Shown: piece after piece, positions 36,382-46,915 of the stretch
Numbering within the stretch: the first letter of the stretch is position 1
How the letters are laid out: every line of letters begins with the position of its first letter
NCBI RefSeq assembly: GCF_002575655.3
Contig: NC_053036.3
Coordinates: forward strand, 194,092,788 to 194,156,787
From: Aegilops tauschii subsp. strangulata
Lineage: Eukaryota > Streptophyta > Magnoliopsida > Poales > Poaceae
Direction: 5' to 3'
Length of the DNA: 64,000 nt
Program-made: the position numbers and the translations under genes
Notes under the pieces: model-generated
The model's input: only the letters and a program-made list of their open reading frames with translations
Databases searched by the model: none
Told to the model about the DNA's origin: nothing

Positions 36382-36573
36382 GGTCTTCATCCGGTTCCTC
36401 CTCCGCTCCCTCCTCTCTCCCGCTAGATAGCGCGCGTATCTAACTTCCGCCTCCGCCCTAGTGGTGTACCCTTTGTAACTGTTACCGCTGAAAAGGTGAA
36501 CCTGTCTCCGACACTCCTCCCAGTCGTCGTAGACTCCGGGAACCTTACCCTTGTACACGACATACGACGGCAT
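36088..36573 (-). CDS. Chimeric viroplasmin-domain ORF with proline-rich tail
   Basis: The N-terminal 62 or so residues are the same viroplasmin-like domain as at 30060-30314, with one His-to... substitution visible (QVHLFSG instead of QVHRFSG). At RMKT (36382) the duplication ends. The frame continues into the spacer as GQQAAATPNHPAADSQPSHH, IPPPPTPTPTPTPPATG and SFLPLHPSSPFPPSLPL. The membrane segment is lost. The fusion is open for about 160 codons, but the tail is read from low-complexity GC-rich DNA and may not be a selected protein. Confidence 0.45.
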   Translation of the reverse strand: MPSYVVYKGKVPGVYDDWEECRRQVHLFSGNSYKGYTTRAEAEVRYARYLAGERRERRRNRMKTGQQAAATPNHPAADSQPSHHRRPHGVQDDDRCRPATIPPPPTPTPTPTPPATGRARPGTSPPSSFLPLHPSSPFPPSLPLTVATPAFPLPCLCCSSA

Positions 36574-36824
36574 CTCTATATATGCACTAGCCAAACAAAA
36601 CGTTAGTAGCAATTCACAGACAATACATAAGCAATATATAAGTATGCAACAAAAGGATCGGAAGAGAAAAGCAACACATTAATAGCACGATTCATGGTCC
36701 TACTAATAAATAGCATCGATTACTTATAAGTTGAAGGACTGTCCAAACCAAAGAGACATACAAGTTCATTAAAGTTTAATATTACAACATGAGCCAATCG
36801 ACATTTCAGAACTACATAGCATCA

Positions 36825-39800
36825 CTACTTTCGACTCGACTCAGGGACCGGAGCATGGATGAAGCCGCCGTCTTTCGTGATGGTCATGAAATCGCGGGCG
36901 TTGTCAGCCTGCATTTGTAGCGTTGTTTCTATCTCACTATTGGATGGTTGATGTCTGAGATAGAACTGCCCCGAGGTACGAAGGACATCTTGATGGATGA
37001 TTTCCGCAAACTCCGACTGGATGCGAAAGAATTCTTTTCTGATGTCCGCGTCCTGGATTGCTGACAAGCGTGCGGCCCAATCTTTGAGATTATTTGGTAG
37101 CAGAAGGTGATTATGGTCCCGTACGATCGACCGCATGTGATGGAGGGCGTAGTAGGCATCCTTCTGACCGCCAGGCGGCTGCTTGACGCGGGAGAACGTC
37201 GTATTGTGGCTGAAGATGTGCTTGTCGTACTTACGAACTGGCCTGCTGAAGGTGCCTCCAGATTTGGCGTAGCCGGGGAGAACATCATCAAGAACTTTCT
37301 TGATATTTGTGTAGTCTATCTTCGACTGACGGTCCGGGTCGAAATACGTGGCCATGGAATATTTCGGGCTTAAGAGGATGAGTGTGCAATGTGTGTCACT
37401 GCACAAAACACGGAATGTTAGAAAAAAATGATCGAAATCTAAGAAATCATATGTTACGGGGCGGTGAGGGGATGACTTACTCGGGAAAGTAAGGCACGAG
37501 GAAGTTATCCTTATCTGGGTTTGCCAGAATGACGCCTTCGAGGTATGAACTCGCGACTTGCCGGTCCCCAGCGCTGCCCAAGATCTTGGCACGCATGTAG
37601 AAGGGGTCGACTATCACGATGTCTGGGGTCTTGTCTCTAATGATCCGCATCTCCATACTCAGCAAAAATAGCCTAACGAAGGTGTAGTGCAGCGGATGAA
37701 GGTTAAACATAGCGAAGATGTCATCAAACCGCAGGAAGATCGTACCCCCGATGGCGCTATCCACAAAGCCCTTGCTCTCTGGCACCTTGGCCACGAAAAC
37801 CGGGTATGGCACATCATTCTCAGAGAGGCGCCACTTCTCCAAAGAAAGAACACTGTCATGCAGACTCCGCATAGCACCGGTTGCAGCATTGAGCAGATTA
37901 GTCGATAGCATCGGTCTACCCGCCACATGCACCCTCCTCGAGATATCCTTAGGTGAAGGTGGCCCGTCCTGAGCACGGATCGTACTCGGTGCCGGCTGGC
38001 TCGCACCGCCCTTGTTATTCTTTCGTTTCCGTCCCTTCTTCCTCATCTCCTGTAATGGGATCGAGTTCTGCTCAGAGACCGCCTTCTTGAGTGTGTTGGG
38101 GCTGATAATATTCCGCACCTTGGCTATCTGAGGCTCGGTGAAGGCGGCAGCTGGAGGCGTCTCCTGAGAACTGAACGCCAGACGACACCTATTGCAATTG
38201 GGTTTCTCCGTGGTACCAGCTCGATCGCGGTCGTCTTTTTCAGGGCTGGGTTCTTGAGAAGGAGGCCCGAAGAATTCGTCACCGTACCCATGTTCGGCAA
38301 AGTACTTATCGACGTTGGTAAATGTACCGTCGTCGTTGTCGTCGTCGTCCGGATCCTATGCCGTATGCATGTCCGGATCCTGTGCCATAGGGATGTCCGG
38401 CATGTCCGGTAGCGTTGCGTCGGTCTTGCCATGGCTTGGCGCCGGCACGACTGGCGGTGTTTTCTGTGGGGTGGTGTCCCCCGCCCCCAAACGAATCTGG
38501 CTCTTCGGCCAAAGCAGGGGCCAGCTTACGCAGGCGCCGAGGGTCATCACATCATCTTCGTCGGCCCCAGCGGGTCAAATCGGAGGTAACAACTCGTCGC
38601 AGCCTGGCAGCACCCGAACCAGTTCAACCCTATACACGGTGGGTGGCATCGGATTACCGTGGAACACGGGGTTGCCCGGTTGAACGATTCTACCCTTGGC
38701 GACATCGATCAACTCGCCGCCCACGAAGTGCAGGAGAGTGCATGGAACGTTGGCAGCGCCCTGCGAAAACATGTAGGGCGTTAGGGATGCCCAGTCAAAG
38801 GCAAGGAGATGAAGTCATCGGCCGAGAGGCTTAGTTACCGTAATGGCATCGAGCTCGGCTAATGTCGAGGCACCGCCAACGGCGGGCGTGCAATTGACGG
38901 AGGGGTCGCTTGCTGCCGAGGTGCCGGCCGGCGTACACCCGGGTGCATTAAGCTCCAATGCCCGTGCCGGCGCCGGAGACACCAATGGCCCCGCCTACGC
39001 GTTGTGCGAGTTGCTGCCCGTGAAGCTGGGAACCGGGGGCAGCCCCTGTTGGCCGCCCGCAATCCACGCCTGCAGCCCCTCAATCAAGCTAGGCACAATG
39101 GCGGTGAGCGTCGTTCCCAGTTGTTGTTGCACTTGCTCTTGGACAATCTCCGGAATCCGCGCCACTTGTGCCTTGAGTTCTTGAACCTCGCACGACTGGC
39201 TTTCCGAGCTGGTCTTTTTCTCCTTTCGCCCACCAGTGTTATAGTATGACGACCATTTTGTGGACAAGCCTTTGCCGGCCACACGACCAGCTGACGACGG
39301 CTTACTGAGCTTATCCTTGTTTTTCATTATGTTCAACACCCTATTTAGAGTGCTATCCCAAGCTGGGGAGCTCTGAGACGACCCCGCGCTACTGCTTTCA
39401 GTCTCCTGTGGAAGGAATGTGAACCATTTAGAAATTTGGCTTCATTAACTAGAATGCAACCATATATGTAGCTAATTACGCGGGGGTGTATTCCTTACCA
39501 GAACTTTCTCAAGCGCCTTGGTCTTCGGATCCGTGGTAAGCTCCTTTGTTACCGGGTCCTCCTTGTACCGGGCCCTGACATAGTTCCTGGTCTGCTTCTC
39601 ACGGTATTTCTCGAAGCGGGGCAGTAGGCCTTGCTCGGCACGCTCCGCCTCTTCCTTGTCCCATATAGGTTCCACCATTCTGTAACCGCCGGGACCGAGT
39701 TTGTGGACCCCTAAGTTCAAGTCCTGCATCTCTTTCCCCCACTGACTTGATTCCTTGGAGGCGCCGTTCTCACACTTGATCTTGAACTCCTTGTAGTCAT

Positions 39801-40452
39801 CTTCGCTGATCGAAGGATTTTTTGCCTTGATCTTCTCATAACTATCACCTTTGTTAATCATTCTCTTCACCGCGCTTCTCCAAGTAGACATGGCCGTGCT
39901 CATCTTCGTGAGGGCGGCACTGTTCACTTTATTCCCTGAGAGGCGTGTGTTTGCAAACTCAGCGGGGAACTTGTATCGTTCGTGTAGCTTCGTGAAGAGG
40001 AGGTTGCGCAAATTCCCTCGGTCCTTATGCCTTAGGTTCTCGGTGTTGATCGTGACGGTGCTCCAGAGAATGCACCCGAGCTGAACCGAGTACCCCTTGA
40101 CTAATTATTTGGGCGCCGTTGGATCCCCGTCGCAGTTCACTTCAGTAAATTCCTCCTTGACGGTGCCGAGCACGTTCGGGCGCCGGTCCTTCCGTTGCCT
40201 CTTCGGTTGGCTGCCATCTATGCATGCGCTGCCATCATCAGTGGTGGCATCCTCGGCGGCACCATCAGTGGTGTCATCCCTGACACCACTAGGGGTTGTG
40301 TAGTCAGGATCGGTGTCTTCCACGGCGTCCTTATAGCGGTGAGGTTCTTCCTCCATCTCCTGGGATAGCTCCCAGAATGCCTTGCCGCCCGAACCGCCGG
40401 CCTCATCGTTGTGGGCCGTGTTTTGCTCTAAATAGGAAAAAAGTTTGGTCAA
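36825..40452 (-). pseudogene. CACTA second gene, copy 2: TNPA/En-Spm-like plus Ulp1-like region
   Basis: Same domain order and introns as copy 1 (introns 37399-37480 and 39406-39498). Here the N-terminal exon is uninterrupted (AHNDEAGGSGGKAFWELSQE onward) to TAA at 40107-40105, a stop shared with copy 1. The coiled exon is in frame (GGRKEKKTSSESQSCEVQEL). The segment NIISPNTLKKAVSEQNSIPL to the splice donor (38118-37481) is open. Copy-specific stops are TAG at 38997-38995, TGA at 38577-38575 and TAG at 38358-38356; copy 1 has CAG, CGA and CAG there. The Ulp1-like block again reads CVKQPPGGQKDAYYALHHM or close to it, without the catalytic Cys. Neither copy can give the full protein. Confidence 0.72.
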
Positions 40453-40486
40453 AAGTTGGTTATTGTCAAGGAACAAGATCATGGTC

Positions 40487-40652
40487 TTATCATTTAGGGT
40501 TTGTCGACACCGAGGCATCCTAAAAGCTAAGCTTTTATCATTTAGGGTTTGTCGACGCCGAGGCACCCTAAAAGCCTAAGCTTTCATCATTTATGTTTTT
40601 ATCGACACCGAGGCACCCTAAAAGCCAAGGTTTTATAATTTAGGGTTTGTCG
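40487..40652. repeat. 48-bp minisatellite, copy 2
   Basis: Same unit and number (about 3.4) as at 34225-34392, with small base differences such as TGTCGACGCCGAGG for TGTCCATGCCGAGG. Confidence 0.85.
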
Positions 40653-40776
40653 ACTCTAAGTTGGGCCTAATCACTTGGCTCTATTGCCACCTATGGTTTA
40701 ATGCAGCAAGAATAAAGGGGCAGTTGATCCTACTTAATTAAGTACTAAGATACCCCAGCCCATGCATTAGTCGCAA

Positions 40777-40868
40777 GTACCCCATATGTCCTATTTTTAG
40801 CAAAGTCATGCTAAAATTCACGGAAAATTTCAGCATGACCTTTGCTAAAAATAGGACATATGGAGTAC
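40777..40868. repeat. Long inverted repeat (hairpin), copy 2, near-perfect
   Basis: The left arm GTACCCCATATGTCCTATTT continues TTAGCAAAGTCATGCTAAAA. The right arm, reverse-complemented, reads GTACTCCATATGTCCTATTT then TTAGCAAAGGTCATGCTGAA. Over about 43 bp there are only two or three mismatches and one gap, with a short loop (CACGG). Confidence 0.92.
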
Positions 40869-41055
40869 CCGAATTTGCCGGAACGGAAGTTAATCGACAT
40901 TCCGGCAAACTCAAGGGCCTCTCGGGGTACCTGCAAAATCATCTCTTCCTTTCTTTCTTCAGTTTGAAATAGTAGTGGCCATGGTGATGGACACAGAGGG
41001 CCAAATTGCCAGCCAGATTTGCCTTAAAGATATTGCTGGACACAGAGGGCCAAAT

Positions 41056-41147
41056 AGTAGTGGCCATGGTGATGGACACAGAGGGCCAAATAGTAGTGGC
41101 CATGGTGATGGACACAGAGGGCCAAATAGTAGTGGCCATGGTGATGA
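41056..41147 (+). repeat. 36-bp tandem repeat, copy 2 (about 2.6 units)
   Basis: Units begin AGTAGTGGCCATGGTGATG at 41056, 41092 and 41128, plus an outlying unit at 40971. There is one more unit than in copy 1. Confidence 0.85.
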
Positions 41148-41634
41148 ACAGTACAGGTACACCAAAAGCAGTGTTTTTGTCCCAACCAGTACAGGTTGTA
41201 CTACTAGAAAACGGAAGAAATTTACAGCTATCCTAATAAAAACTTACAACCTGCAAGGAAACTAGAGATGCACACAAGTAATGGCTTAGTAAGGTGGATG
41301 CTTCATGAGGGGCACCGTTTCATAGGATCTCAACCACAGGGGAATTCTTTTTTAAAAGAAGGGTATAGTATCATGCTTATTAATTGATAGTCATGGTAAG
41401 TGAACTACTCGAATGTTAGATTTCAAGATATTCTTCAGTGCTATCCATCATGTGACAGAACAGTATGTAAGATTACTGAAAGTTCAGTGTGATAAGCCCA
41501 CACAAATGCTGGGTAACCAACTTACAGCTGACATGGTCAAATTTCAGTTAAGATACATACAGTAAAATCAAAACAAAAATAGACAGTAAACTGATAATGA
41601 CAGTAAACTGTAATTTGGTACACAGATTTTCCTA

Positions 41635-41744
41635 CTGAAAATATAACTGAATGGACAGAAAAAGGGTGAAAAGATAACTGAATGCTAGGCTGAAAATATA
41701 ACTGAATGGACAGAAAAAGGGTGAAAAGATAACTGAATGCTAGG
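41635..41744 (+). repeat. 55-bp tandem duplication unique to copy 2
   Basis: CTGAAAATATAACTGAATGG to GAATGCTAGG occurs twice in direct succession (41635-41689 and 41690-41744), identical as far as I can read. Copy 1 has it once near 35336. Confidence 0.92.
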
Positions 41745-42235
41745 CTAAAATGGACAGTAAACTGTAATTTGTTAACAGTTTACTGTGATTATCAGGTGTC
41801 ATAATCTATTGATTAGTCATGTCCCAGTCATGCATCCATGCATCCAGTGGCAACATCTTGCATACATGATCAGGAGTACATCAAAATCTATTGAGTAGTT
41901 CTTGTGCTCATCCAGTAGCAATATCTTTCATACATGATCAGTAGTCATGTACCAAATTATTATTTAAACTGAATTTGCAAATCACTAAGAGCTCTAATAG
42001 TTTCAGACTAGATTTACACTAAATACACTAGAGTATTTGACCAGTAGTCATGTGAACTCTTTGAAATTGTAAACACTTCCAGACTTGAGCATTGAGAGTT
42101 CACAATTGCAAAAAATGTCCCTTGTTCCTGAACTTGTATTGTACTCCCCAATATTTCAATCTGATATTCTACAGTTTTATAAAAAAACACAGTCCATGGG
42201 AAGGCTACAATCATTTGATCAAACACAGAATGTTT

Positions 42236-42396
42236 TTTCATATTTTTCATATTGAATATGAAAAAATATCATAAAATTTGAAAAAATATTCATGAATTCA
42301 AAAAGTGCCCATGAAATTTAAAAATATTCATGAGTTCAAAAAGTACCCATAAAATACAATCGAGAAATGAAGGCTACAATTTAAATACAATCGATC
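42236..42396. other. 3' flank of the TNP2 gene
   Basis: AT-rich sequence with TTTTTCATATTTTTCATATT and its near-inverse TTGAATATGAAAAAATATC, which can form a small AT-rich stem. It may act in transcript termination, but this is conjecture. Confidence 0.35.
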
Positions 42397-45300
42397 TTAG
42401 CTAGCTATCTGTTCACAATCTTTCTTGCCCTTATTTTTCGTAAATGGAGTTCTTCTCTTGAACGGACGTCCTTTAGGTAGGGTGGTTCTGCTTCTTCTTG
42501 TGGTGTATGTTGGTACTTCATCGTCGTCGTCATGTTCCATCTTCGGGTCGCCGTACTTGTCGAAGTCTTGCTCATTGGCGACTCCATCCATTCCGATGAT
42601 CTTCCTTTTGCCTGTCCTCACGACAACACGACTGGGCTTTGACGGGTCGGTAATGAAGAAGCATTGGTCCACTTGGGAAGCCAGTACCCATGGCTCATTT
42701 TTCGCGGTGACGTTTGCACCCGCGGTCTTGGATTTGGCTTCGGGTATAACCATGGTGGTGAAATACCGGTCTTCTTTTAGGACGCTCTTGGCCCATCTGA
42801 CACGGAACATCGGGACCTTCTCTCCAGCGTAGCTCAGCTCCCAGATCTCCTCGATCCTTCTGTAGTATCTGTCCTTGTCGTTACCGGTGTAGGATTCCAT
42901 CGTTACCCCGGAGTTCTAATAACCATCGCTCTTCATGTCCTTTCCCTCGGTGTAGAATGTGTAGCCGTTGATATCGTACACCTCATACGTCATCAGGTTG
43001 TGCTCGGAGCCCTGTGACAAGGCGAATATGAGTTGTTCTTCCGCGGAAAAATCCTCATGTAAAGGGTACGACAGATGCTTCTGCTTGAACCAACGCGTGA
43101 AACATGAGTTGTGCTCTTTGATTATATCGCCGTCCGTCCTCTGTTGGCCTCGGTCATTGTACGTCTTCTCAATAAAGGTTTTGTGCTCTACCACCCAAGG
43201 ATCGACCACGTCTATGTGTTGTAGCGCGACTAGGTTTGCTCTTTCAAAGTCGGCGAGTTGACCCTCGAAGTCGACATGCATTTCGTGGCGACCCTCACGG
43301 TGACCCCATCCAGCGAGCCTGCCGAGGTGCCTGTTGACGGGCAGACCAACGGGGTTCTCGATGCCTAGATAATTCGTGCAGTAGGAGATGCACTCTTCGG
43401 TCAGAAAGCCCCTGGCTATGCTTCCCTCTGGACGTGACATGTTGCGAACGTATCCTTTGATGACACCATTCATCCTTTCGAACGGCATCATGCTGTGCAG
43501 GAACATCGGCCCGAGTTGGATGATATCCTCCACGATATGGACCAGAAAATGCACCATAACGTCGAAGAATGCGGGCGGGAAGTACATCTCAAGCTCGCAT
43601 AGTATCACCACGATCTCTTCCTGTAGCCTTCTGAGTTGCCTCACGCCAACCGACTTCCGAGAGATGACGTTGAAAAAGTTGCATAGGCCAAATAGCGTTT
43701 CACAGACGTGCGCGTCCATGATCCCACGGATTGCAACTGGAAGTATCTGCATCATCAGCACGTGACAGTCGTGAGACTTCATCCCGCTGAACTTCTGCTT
43801 CGCTGAGTCTAGGTATCTGCTTATCTTCCCCGCGTAACCGTAAGGAAGTTTTACTCCTACGAGGCAGGTGAAAAACTGATCGATCTCCTCCTGACTTAGA
43901 GTGAAGCACGCGGGAGGGAAGTCATTTCCGGTCTTCTTGGCCTTTTTGCCTTTGCGACGACTTTCCGTGTCCTGCTTCGCCTCATCATCATCATCATTAG
44001 CGTGAAGCTCCTCCCTGATGCCCATTGATTTCAAGTCTGCCCTTGCTTTCGTCCCATCTTTGGTCCTCTCCGGCATGTTGAGTAGGGTACCAAGTAGACT
44101 CTCGCACACGTTCTTCGTGATATGCATGACATCAAGGCTGTGAGGCACACGGTGGATCTTCCAGTACGGCAAGTCCCAGAAAATAGACCTCGTTTTCCAT
44201 ACCTTCAGCAGCGGCTCTTGCGCCTTTCGCTTCTTTCCCGGCTCTGGCGCCTTTTGCTTCTTTCCCGGCAGTGGGCAATCTTTCCAATTTTTCAACAGCT
44301 CGTCTATTTCCTCGCTGCTCCTCGTACGCGGGCGTCTTCGGGGTTCGGTTTCACCATCGAACAGATCCTTGCGTTTTCTCCATGGGTCATCGTCGCGAAG
44401 CCACCTTCGATGTCCCATGAACATGGTTTTCGAAGACCCGGGATCTCTATCTAGCTGGCGATACGTTGTGTCATCCATGCACCTGACGCATCCAGAAAAT
44501 CCGTGGACCACCTGCCCCGCGAGATATCCGTAACCAAGATAGTCATGCACCGTCGTGAGCAGTGCGGCTCTCATAGGGAAATATTCTTTCTCTGCGGCGT
44601 CCCACGTATTGGCTGGCGTTTTCCACAGCGTGTCTAGCTCCTCTTTCAGCAGCCCCAGATATAGATTGATGTCGTTCCCTGGTTGTTTCGGCCCTTCAAT
44701 TAGCATACTCATGTGAATGTACTTCCTCTTCATGCACAACCAGGGGGGAAGGTTGTACATCCACACAAACACAGGCCAGGTGCTATGTGTGCTTCTCTGG
44801 CTGCCAAACGGATTGACTCCATCGGTGCTCGCGCCCAGCACGATGTTCCTTGGATCATTCCCAAATTCTGGGTGTTCGAAGTTCAACGCTTGCCACTGGC
44901 TCCCATCCTTAGGGTGACTCAGCATCTTGTCTTTTTTATTTATCTCCGGATCATTTGCATCATCTTCTCGCTTCTTCTCCTCCCTATCCGCGTGCCAGCG
45001 CAAGAGCTTTGCTACCTTAGGGTCCGCGAAATACCGCTGCAGACGAGGAGTGATCGGAAAGTACCACACCACTTCTCGAGGAGCTTTCTTCCTCTTCTTG
45101 TATCGAGTGACTCCGCACACCGGACATATGGTAGACTCCGCGTGCTCGTCCCGATAAATGATGCAATTGTTCATGCACACATGGTATTTCACGTGCGGTA
45201 AATCCAGAGGACACACGATTTTCTTCGCCTCCTCGAAACTGGTCGGGCACTTGTTCCCCTTGGGAAGACGTTCGTGCCAGAATGACATGTTCTCGTCGAA

Positions 45301-45993
45301 GCATGCGTCGGTCATTTCGTGTTTTACCTTCATCTCCAGAGCCATGAGCGTTACTTTCAGGCGGGTATCCTTGGGCCTGCATCCTTCATACAATGGAGTA
45401 ACCGCGTCTATCTCCAGTTGATCCAGCTTGGCTTTCTCTCGGGCGGCAGCTCTTGCGTTATCCGTCTGCTTGAGAAGCAGCTCTTGAATATGAGGGTCCT
45501 GCACCCAGCCCATCGATGGTCCATCGTCGTCTGCTCCGGCATCTTCATCTTCATGATCATGCCCTTCGTCTGCTCCGGCATCTTCATCTTCATGATCATG
45601 CCCTTCGTCTGCTCCAGCATCTTCCTCATCATCATGTCCGGCATCTTCTACATGATGACTGTGTACTGCATCTACTTCATGATCATGTCCTGGAGATTCT
45701 TCGTCTTCTCGCCCGCCCTCGCCGCGGTTGTCTTGCTGCCCTTCCTCATTTCTTGCCGGCCGGCCCCCATGGACGACTTCATAATCATCTTCATCACCTT
45801 GCCACCGATAGCCATCCATGAAACCACGCAAGAGCAGGTGGTCCTGCACCTGTACGGAATCCGGGTCCATAAGGCTCCTCAGCTTGCATCTTCGACACAC
45901 ACATCTTATCTCTGTCTCGTTATTTTGAAGCATCTCGGCCTTCGCGGAGCTCAAAAACCTATTCACGATGCCTTCGGTCATCGTGCGGACCAT
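42397..45993 (-). pseudogene. TNP2-type CACTA transposase, one premature stop
   Basis: TNP2-like proteins cut CACTA ends in the nucleus. I start at MVRTMTEGIVNRFLSSAKAE (45993) because a splice-acceptor-like CTACCCCGCAG lies just upstream and the residues before it look intronic; a short first exon may lie further up. The frame shows IRCVCRRCKLRSL and HLLLRGFMDGYRW (transposase-associated N-terminal domain), an acidic tandem repeat DAGADEGHDHEDE (45530-45630), GASTDGVNPFGSQRSTHSTW (near residue 390), YGYLAGQVVHGFSGCVRC, HSLDVMHITKNVCESLLGTL (near 618), a DUF4218-like block HSMMPFERMNGVIKGY and, after the stop, a DUF4216-like block NDKDRYYRRIEEIWELSYAG. The only break is TAG at 42918-42916. 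Both sides are in the same frame, giving about 1,198 codons in total. Confidence 0.88.
45525..45635 (-). repeat. 39-bp repeat encoding acidic DAGADEGHDHEDE units
   Basis: Two full units and one or two partial units within the TNP2 frame, giving an Asp/Glu/His-rich linker between the N-terminal domain and the catalytic part. The unit is 39 bp (13 codons), so unit number can change without breaking the frame. Confidence 0.85.
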
Positions 45994-46486
45994 GGTCGCC
46001 TGCGGGGTAGAGCAAAACGATATTTTAGAACCAAGAAAAAATTTGGCATGACTTTGCCTAAAAATAGGACCAAAAAGAATGCATAGTGCCAAAATTCTCG
46101 CTGAAACGGAAATGAATCAACATTCCGGCAAAATATTGGCAACTATCGCATTTAAAATACCGGTACCTGCAAACACAAACATATATGCAACACCACAAAC
46201 ATATGCAACACGACAAACATACATAGATCTAGCTAGGCCATAAAAAGTGCATGTGCACGTTGTTGGAGGGAGAAAAAAGTAGATCTACAACATAAAGAAA
46301 GCTTTCCCCTTACTTACCTATCAAAAAAGAGGTAATTTAACCACTTAATTTGGATGAATCTATGGTGCAAATGAGGTGAGGAGGAGGAGGCACCCGAGAC
46401 AAGCTTGGAGGAGGAGGTGGAGAGAATGAAGTGGGGAAAGTGAGTGTGTAGGTGGCTGTCCAAAATATCTAGCTGGTCCCAGGTTA
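45994..46486. promoter_or_regulatory. TNP2 upstream region with a block shared with the second gene
   Basis: 46050-46130 contains GGCATGACTTTGCCTAAAAA then TAGGAC, and ACGGAAATGAATCAACATTC then CGGCAAAA. Very similar blocks occur at 34575-34645 and 40830-40910, upstream of both copies of the second gene. The region may be a promoter or a first intron. Beyond it nothing is recognised before the repeat array. Confidence 0.5.
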
Positions 46487-46915
46487 CTAATGGCGCACCA
46501 TCAAAAAATGTGCCATTAGTAACCCTGGTTACTAATGGCGCACCAGCTGGCGGTGCGCCATTAGTAGTTTTGCAAAAAAAATGATAGTAGTGGCGCACGG
46601 GGTGACTGGTGCGCCATTACTAGTTAAAACTAGTAATGGCGCACTGCGCCCCGGTGCGCCATTAGAATTTTTGGAAAAAAGAAATGAAAAAAAATTGTTA
46701 GTAGTGGCGCACCATGGTTGTGGTGCGCCATTAGTGTGATAGACACTAATGGCGCACCGCTAGTATTTTTTGAAAAAAGAAAAAAATTGTTAGTAGTGGC
46801 GCACCATAGTTGTGGTGCGCCATTAGTGTCTATCACACTAATGGCGCACCAGCACACGGTGCGCCGCTGCTATATAGTAGTGGCGCACCGCATGTCTGGT
46901 GCGCCATTAGTGTGC
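46487..46915. repeat. CACTA right subterminal repeat array
   Basis: The same 14-mer (ACTAATGGCGCACC and its complement, with variants such as AGTAGTGGCGCACC) recurs about fifteen times at 46487-46915, longer than the left array. Short ORFs reading through it are artefacts of the repeat. Confidence 0.9.

Larger units (their letters stand above)
36382..42235. repeat. CACTA internal duplication, copy 2
   Basis: This 5,854 bp segment is the counterpart of 30123-35880. The offset is 6,259 bp at the left and 6,262 bp by 33210/39472, which is exactly explained by three 1-bp deletions in copy 1. It is longer because of an extra 36-bp unit and a 55-bp tandem duplication. Confidence 0.95.

Noticed and set aside
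34225..40652. TTTAGGG motifs as possible interstitial telomere repeat
   Set aside because: Each 48-bp unit contains only one TTTAGGG and there is no tandem heptamer array.
34713..41265. Plus-strand frames with a 12-residue repeat GHRGPNSSGHGD in both duplication units
   Set aside because: The 36-bp repeat keeps any frame open. There is no promoter, conserved domain or sign of coding outside the repeat.
45319..46086. 255-codon plus-strand frame opposite the TNP2 N-terminus
   Set aside because: It is the complement of the acidic/His repeat and catalytic part of TNP2. Its residues have no family resemblance, while the minus frame has clear transposase motifs.
29519..46915. Evenly repeated 14-mers as CRISPR-like arrays
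   Set aside because: They occur in both orientations at transposon ends with short variable spacing, as CACTA subterminal repeats do. The genome is a plant.
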